Positions 13,697-18,287 of a DNA stretch of 18,287 bases are shown here, one piece after another. The DNA lies in the NCBI GenBank assembly GCA_937969485.1, contig CALBVQ010000169.1, positions 1-18,287 on the forward strand, written 5' to 3'. The stretch's first letter is position 1; every line of letters begins with the position of its first letter. The DNA comes from an uncultured Saprospiraceae bacterium. GTDB taxonomy: Bacteria > Bacteroidota > Bacteroidia > Chitinophagales > Saprospiraceae. The translations under genes and the position numbers were made by a program. Below the pieces are notes generated by a model. That model made no database searches. It was not told the origin of the DNA and was given only the letters and a program-made list of their open reading frames with translations.

Positions 13697-14116
13697 ATGT
13701 TGAATGCCAAAAATATAATCTTACTTGCGATTCTTATCGTACTTAGCGCATGTTCTTCCCTAAAAACGAACCCATTAGAATATAAAGGAAAATCCATAAT
13801 TTTCGGAAATGGTGGAGGATTTGCAGGAATAGAACAAAGCACAATCTTGCTTGAAAGTGGACATATTTATCAGTTGGAAAATATGCGAACTACTTATCAA
13901 CTAAAGAAGAAGCTTGAAAAACGAGAAGTCGAACAACTATTTTCTATATTATCTACCTTAGAATTAGACCAAGTGGAATTAAATTCGCCTGAAAATAGTT
14001 ACAAGTACATAGAATTCTGCGATCATGGATCAACAAACAGATTGGCTTGGAGTTCTGATTCAGCACCGAATGAGATACAAATACTAAATCGAATTTTACA
14101 CAAACTAGCACAATAG
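13697..14116 (+). CDS. Small lipoprotein of unknown function
   Basis: The 139-aa protein has a lipoprotein signal peptide with lipobox LSAC (Cys19), then a compact domain. A Gly-rich IIFGNGGGFAGIEQ stretch sits at about 34-47, followed by mixed alpha/beta sequence containing ILLESGHIYQLEN and ending in an amphipathic helix. FGNGGGFAG followed by a beta strand recalls short Bacteroidota lipoproteins that I cannot name with confidence. It ends six bases before the M4 peptidase gene, so the two are very likely co-transcribed. A chaperone, inhibitor or anchoring role for the peptidase is possible but purely contextual. Confidence 0.8.
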   Translation: MLNAKNIILLAILIVLSACSSLKTNPLEYKGKSIIFGNGGGFAGIEQSTILLESGHIYQLENMRTTYQLKKKLEKREVEQLFSILSTLELDQVELNSPENSYKYIEFCDHGSTNRLAWSSDSAPNEIQILNRILHKLAQ

Positions 14117-14122
14117 CAAAGG

Positions 14123-17100
14123 ATGCAAAAAAAATACCAAATCATAGCAACGCTTCTTTTTATTTTTTTGGGCGGAAGCCCCGTTTTCTCGCAGTTTAAA
14201 GACATCAAACTAAGCGAAAAAACGAACGAAAAAATCATGGTAAAGCCAGAATTTCTACCTTCTATCAATCAAAATTATGAAGGCGAATCATATGATTTCT
14301 CTAAAAAGAAACCTTTATTTACTTCTTCTATCAAGCATTCTATCTTTCCAGCTGCTTATGATAATGGAGAAATTATTGCTTACAAGGGATATCTTGACGA
14401 GCAAATAGGAAAGTCTGTCGAAGAACAAACAGGAATTTATCTACAATTCCTGGGAGAAAAAGCGGAATTAAGAGAAGAAATAGAATACGCGATTTTGGAT
14501 ATCCAAGAGGATAAATTCGGTCAGCAACATATTTCAGTCCAGCAAACAATTAGTGGAATAGAAATAGAGGGTGGAGAAATCAAGCTTCATGAGAAAAATG
14601 GTGTAATAAGCTTTATGAATGGTCGAATCAAAGACGTAAGCTCTGTTTCAACTGAAGGGATAATTAATAGTGAAAAGGCACTAGAAGTAGTATATGACGA
14701 CTATCGTACTAAAGGTATCTTTAAGGAAATAAAAGAGAGTCAAAAATTTCTAGTTCCTGAGATTACAGAGAAGGTTGATCTTGTATTGCGTGAAATTAAT
14801 GACACATACAGGTTAGTTTATCGTGTAAAGGCCTACGCAAATATCCAGCAGGAATTTACATATTATCTTGACGCGAACTCTGGAAATGTTCTTGAGAGTT
14901 TCAAGAATTTCTGTACTCTGCATGATCATTCTTCGCTTCCTCCTGACGGTCCGGCTACGGCTACAGCCACTGATCTAGGAAATGTAAATCGAACAATAAA
15001 CACCTACGAAGTTTCGAACACATTTTATATGATTGATGCGAGTCGCAGCATGTTTAGCTCGTCTCAATCGAGTTTACCAAATGATCCTGTAGGAGTGATA
15101 TGGACGATTGATGGACAAAACACCAATCCTCAAAATGATAATTTTGATTACGATCACGTAAAGTCTACAGACAATAACTGGGCAAGTAAGATTTCGGTTT
15201 CGGCTCATTATAACGGCGGAGAGGCATACGAATACTTCAAAGAAGTACATGATAGAAACTCTATTAATAATGAAGGAGGAAATATTATCTCTCTTATCAA
15301 TATTTCGGACCCGTACTCGGGAGGTGGGTATGACAATGCATTCTGGAATGGAGCAGCCTTATTCTACGGAAATGGAAGTCAGGCGTTCACTCCGTTAGCA
15401 GAGGGACTAGATGTAGCTGGTCATGAAATGTCACATGGTGTGATTCAAGCAACTGCCAACTTGACTTACCAAGGAGAAAGTGGAGCATTAAACGAAGCGT
15501 TTGCAGATATTTTTGGTGCAATGATTGATAGAGATGATTGGTTTATAGGTGAAGAGATCGTGAAGACTTCTGTATTTCCTACAGGAAAAATGAGAGATAT
15601 GAGTAATCCGAATAATGGTGGAAGCCAATTCGGTGATACGGGATGGCAACCAGACAATGTAAGTGAGCAGTATACTGGCTCTCAGGATAATGGTGGAGTG
15701 CACATCAATAGTGGAATTATCAATCATGCATACTACATATTTGCAGAAACAAATGGAGTAGGAAAAGATAGAGCTGAGCAAATATTTTATCGTGCCTTAA
15801 CGATGTACTTATCTAAGTCATCAAACTTTAAGGATATGCGTGTAGCAGCGGAGCAAGCTACTCAAGATTTTATTGATGCGGGTACTTACAATGCTTCAGT
15901 GCTTACTGCAGTTTCCGCAGCATTTTCATCGGTAGGAATCGGTGAAGGAGGAGGAAGTACTGATTACGAAACAGATGTTGAGATGAATCCTGGTGAAGAT
16001 TTCTTACTTTCAAGTAGCAGTAATCTAGGGGAAGTGTTTCTCAGAAATAACAACTTAGAACTTATAGGAGATCCATTAATAGCAGTTTCTCATATAAGTA
16101 AACCAAGTGTTACGGATAATGGAGAAGCGATCTACTTTGTAGGAGATGACAAAAGAATCTATGTAGTCAATATAAACTGGGAGACGGGAGAAGTTTCGGG
16201 TGATGTATTTGATAATCAGACTGTGTGGAGAAATGTCGTTGTTTCAAAAGATGGAAGTAAGTTAGCTATCCTAACAGACCAGACATCCAATGAAATCATT
16301 GTCTTTAATATGGTAACTGGTAGTCAACAGTCATTTGAGTTATTTAATCCTACCTTTTCTCAAGATGGTGCAGTAACAGGAGATGTGGATTTCGCGGATT
16401 TCATGGAATTTGATTTTACGGGCGAATGGTTGATGTATGATGCGCAGAGTACGATCAGTGGCGGAAGTAATGGAGAAATCTCTTATTGGGACATCGGATT
16501 TGTAAATGTATTCAACAATTCCCAAAATAATTTTGCGGATGGGGAGATACAAAAATTATTCAATTTGCTACCTGAGAATACAAGTGTAGGTAACCCTACT
16601 TTTAGTAAGAATTCACCATATATTATTGCGTTCGACTTGATCGAAGAAGATGGTTACAGTGTGATGGGTGCTAATATTGAAGCAAACGAGGTAAATACCA
16701 TTTACGCCAATAACAAATTAGGATATCCAAACTTCAATAATGCGGATGGACAGATTGTCTATGAAACAGGAGGGTTTATTTCCGACAATATCAGTTTATC
16801 AGAATTGGAAGACGATAAAATCACAGCTGAATTTGGGACTCATGTGGACATCGTGTCTTCGGAGCGTTTGCCTGTTATTTTCAGTAACGGCGAAAGAGAT
16901 TTAGTATCAACGGAAGATGAAAACTTCGAAGTAGAGGTCTCTCTTTCACCAAACCCAGTATCAGGTCTATTATTAGTGGAATGGGATTCGTCTTACAAAA
17001 TGGAAAAAATGGAAATATTCGCGTTGGATGGGAAGCGTGTGCGTTCCTTAGCAGTAGGTGGTTCGTCTACAATGACGATAGATGTTTCAGGGTTCAATTC

Positions 17101-17167
17101 TGGAGCGTATACATTGATCTTACGAGGAAGTGCGGGTAATGCTGTAAAGCAATTTGTGAAAGAATAG
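14123..17167 (+). CDS. Secreted M4 (thermolysin-family) metallopeptidase with T9SS tail
   Basis: The 1014-aa preproprotein starts with a signal peptide (1-23, cleavage near PVFSQ). A long propeptide follows with FTP/PepSY-type features (about 75-265). The M4 catalytic domain (about 295-610) has the zinc site HEMSH at 434-438, the third ligand Glu458 in GALNEAFADIFG, exactly 24 residues after His434 as in thermolysin, and the transition-state His527 in DNGGVHINSGIINHA. All catalytic residues are present. A region of repeated beta strands (about 625-920) has several PD40/TolB-like blades (GEAIYFVGDDKRIYVVN, VVSKDGSKLAILT). The C-terminal T9SS type A sorting domain (about 937-1014) starts LSPNPVSG and ends NAVKQFVKE. 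It is a likely extracellular protease for nutrient acquisition. AAAGG just before the ATG is a possible ribosome binding site. No obvious terminator follows. Confidence 0.95.
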   Translation: MQKKYQIIATLLFIFLGGSPVFSQFKDIKLSEKTNEKIMVKPEFLPSINQNYEGESYDFSKKKPLFTSSIKHSIFPAAYDNGEIIAYKGYLDEQIGKSVEEQTGIYLQFLGEKAELREEIEYAILDIQEDKFGQQHISVQQTISGIEIEGGEIKLHEKNGVISFMNGRIKDVSSVSTEGIINSEKALEVVYDDYRTKGIFKEIKESQKFLVPEITEKVDLVLREINDTYRLVYRVKAYANIQQEFTYYLDANSGNVLESFKNFCTLHDHSSLPPDGPATATATDLGNVNRTINTYEVSNTFYMIDASRSMFSSSQSSLPNDPVGVIWTIDGQNTNPQNDNFDYDHVKSTDNNWASKISVSAHYNGGEAYEYFKEVHDRNSINNEGGNIISLINISDPYSGGGYDNAFWNGAALFYGNGSQAFTPLAEGLDVAGHEMSHGVIQATANLTYQGESGALNEAFADIFGAMIDRDDWFIGEEIVKTSVFPTGKMRDMSNPNNGGSQFGDTGWQPDNVSEQYTGSQDNGGVHINSGIINHAYYIFAETNGVGKDRAEQIFYRALTMYLSKSSNFKDMRVAAEQATQDFIDAGTYNASVLTAVSAAFSSVGIGEGGGSTDYETDVEMNPGEDFLLSSSSNLGEVFLRNNNLELIGDPLIAVSHISKPSVTDNGEAIYFVGDDKRIYVVNINWETGEVSGDVFDNQTVWRNVVVSKDGSKLAILTDQTSNEIIVFNMVTGSQQSFELFNPTFSQDGAVTGDVDFADFMEFDFTGEWLMYDAQSTISGGSNGEISYWDIGFVNVFNNSQNNFADGEIQKLFNLLPENTSVGNPTFSKNSPYIIAFDLIEEDGYSVMGANIEANEVNTIYANNKLGYPNFNNADGQIVYETGGFISDNISLSELEDDKITAEFGTHVDIVSSERLPVIFSNGERDLVSTEDENFEVEVSLSPNPVSGLLLVEWDSSYKMEKMEIFALDGKRVRSLAVGGSSTMTIDVSGFNSGAYTLILRGSAGNAVKQFVKE

Positions 17168-17690
17168 CGGAGGCTTTTTCGAAAACAATTGATGCGCGTT
17201 TCTAGGGAATCTTGATTCGAGTAAAATAGGGCAAACATCAAGCATACATTTTACGGAGGACATAGATTAGTTGATGTGAATTAAGGTTCGATTCAACTAC
17301 TGCGAAAACATAGGTTCGATCTTAAAGGCCTTTGATGGAATCTGTGTGGGCATACTTTAAATCTCGGTAGTTGCGATAATTTATCGAATGGAATTGATAG
17401 AAATTTCTATTTAGAATATCGCTTTTTTCTTGCTAAAACGATTAGTTCCCTGGTTGGCTACCCAATCAAAATAACAAGTTTCGGTTTTTCATTTATATCA
17501 GCTTAACGTCAACATTTCTGAAATACAGAACTATTTCGTTGTTTGCTACTGCTAAGGCTATACCCCAGCTGTTTCCGCTGTTCGGTTGTTTGATGAGCTA
17601 ACGCACTTTACTCCGCGAGATCAATACTCATGCCTTGACTTATGCATTTTATATTCAGAAACCAAATGCAGAATTAAAGATATTCACTCC
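17168..17690. other. Non-coding stretch after the peptidase gene
   Basis: No credible gene, RNA gene or terminator was found on either strand. GGTTCGAT occurs twice (17285 and 17312 regions) but without tRNA arms. A segment around 17583-17621 (GCTAACGCACTTTA at 17597-17610) matches 12789-12822, just outside repeat R2, in the same orientation, so fragments of the mosaic repeats begin here. Confidence 0.6.
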
Positions 17691-17702
17691 GAATTATGCA
17701 TG

Positions 17703-17863
17703 ATACCAATTCTGTTTTAGAATTTCGCATATTTTCAAGTTTATAAAAGCAATTACTTCGTTAGAAATACTCATGATAGCTAAGGCTATCCTTGCGTTTT
17801 CTGACTTGTACTTGACTTAATAATTCTTGAAAATAAAGTGAAACCTTAAAACAGAATTGGTAT
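17703..17863 (+). mobile_element. MITE-like fold-back element, copy 2 (161 bp)
   Basis: It has the same ends (ATACCAATTCTGTTTT and its complement) and the same central GATAGC-TAAG-GCTATC hairpin as copy 1, with about seven differences. It splits the R3 sequence between GCATG and TAGATTTTTGTC; the undisturbed R2 copy reads GCAG-TAGATTTTTGTC on the complement of 12777-12781 and neighbouring bases, so the insertion is precise. It lies in the same absolute orientation as copies 1 and 3. Confidence 0.88.
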
Positions 17864-18170
17864 TAGATTTTTGTCACGAGAGCATAAATCCAAATTATAC
17901 AATAGAAAATTTATTACATCTTGAACTTCCTTCGAAATATTCTGCTTCGCTAATTTTTACTCAATCACCATAGCGATACTCTGCCTCATTCATAAAAATG
18001 CATATTCCATTAACAGTTCAACTCAAATTGCAAAGTTCTAATAAATAAATTGGGTTGAAATGCAAAGAGAGTGGGAGCTCAACTATTCTTTTGAAGCGCA
18101 GGCATGGTCACTATCACAGTGAGATCAAAAAGAACTGGAAGTTCCCATCATAGAAGCAGTATAAGCTCTT

Positions 18171-18287
18171 ATACCAATTCTGTTTTAGAATTTCGCATAT
18201 TTTCAAGTTTATTAAAAGCAATTACTTCGTTAGAAATACTCATGATAGCTAAGGCTATCCTTGCGTTTTCTGCCTTGTACTTGATTT
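18171..18287 (+). mobile_element. MITE-like fold-back element, copy 3 (cut by window end)
   Basis: The first 117 bases of the element are present and differ from copy 2 at three positions (an extra T in the TTTATTAAAAG stretch and two substitutions). The left junction is AAGCTCTT followed by ATACC; the matching place in R2 reads GAGCTCG-TAATAG without an insertion. The right end lies outside the window. Confidence 0.85.

Larger units (their letters stand above)
17691..18287 (-). repeat. Mosaic repeat R3, inverted relative to R1 and R2, running off the window
   Basis: Bases 17691-17702 (complement TGCATAATTCGG) correspond to the R2 end at 12779. After the inserted element at 17703-17863, bases 17864-18040 match the complement of 12602-12777, and 18041-18170 match the complement of about 12310-12441, including the structured module (18064-18154). 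A second inserted element starts at 18171. R3 therefore has the same plan as R2 in opposite orientation but with insertions at different points. Identity to R2 outside the insertions is roughly 75-80 percent by eye. No gene is supported. Confidence 0.8.

Noticed and set aside
15488..15781. A 97-codon minus-strand frame inside the M4 peptidase gene
   Set aside because: It is opposite the zinc-site region, which is under strong protein constraint on the plus strand, and has no independent support.
17285..17325. Two GGTTCGAT strings resembling a tRNA T-arm
   Set aside because: No acceptor stem, D-arm or anticodon arm can be placed around either one, and the spacing does not fit a tRNA.
12442..18287. 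Spaced repeats as a CRISPR array
   Set aside because: Repeat units are 160 bp or longer, separated by irregular distances, with terminal inverted repeats and no cas genes. They behave as inserted elements.

Overview
The window looks like a chromosomal segment from a Bacteroidota bacterium, probably a marine or soil Cytophagales-type organism (order level is inference). The pointers are two proteins with C-terminal type IX secretion (T9SS) sorting domains, almost no Shine-Dalgarno sequences, TAnnTTTG-like promoter boxes, an ECF sigma / short anti-sigma / Spy-like trio of the Bacteroidota type, and AT-rich DNA.

Layout: (1) 1-130 holds the end of an intergenic repeat. (2) 268-6769 is a complete tryptophan operon, trpE-G-D-C-F-B-A, with overlapping or nearly touching genes. 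It is preceded by what reads as a classical transcription attenuator: a 22-codon leader peptide (281-349) with two adjacent Trp codons, a 1:2 stem, a competing antiterminator pairing and a terminator with eight T. (3) 6770-7591 (minus) is a secreted protein with one CXXCH heme motif and a T9SS tail. It converges on trpA with no spacer, and its likely terminator lies inside the trpA coding sequence. (4) 7856-9279 is an ECF sigma factor, a one-TM putative anti-sigma protein and a Spy-like periplasmic protein, closed by a strong terminator (9401-9435). (5) 9471-10175 (minus) is a ComF-family phosphoribosyltransferase, divergent from nadC and pyrD (10271-12174), which overlap by one base. (6) 12278-12798 is a mosaic repeat about 0.5 kb long. 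(7) 12937-17167 carries two small lipoproteins and a 1014-residue secreted M4 metallopeptidase with a predicted propeller and T9SS tail. (8) 17168-17690 is non-coding, followed by a second mosaic repeat in inverted orientation that runs off the window.

The non-coding DNA is the least ordinary part. Three copies of a 160-bp fold-back element (12442, 17703, 18171; ATACCAATTCTGTTTT ends) sit inside a second, older repeat family (copies at 1, 12278 and 17691). Because each host copy lacks the insertions found in the other, the window itself supplies empty sites, and these show precise insertion with no obvious target duplication. The older repeat carries a small hairpin whose closing pair is C-G, U.G and U-A in the three copies, a pattern suggesting it is, or was, a structured RNA.

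Functionally the genes are a biosynthetic block (tryptophan, NAD, pyrimidine), an envelope-stress type regulatory trio, and surface or secreted proteins. I did not find a defence system, integrase, transposase gene, tRNA, rRNA or CRISPR array.
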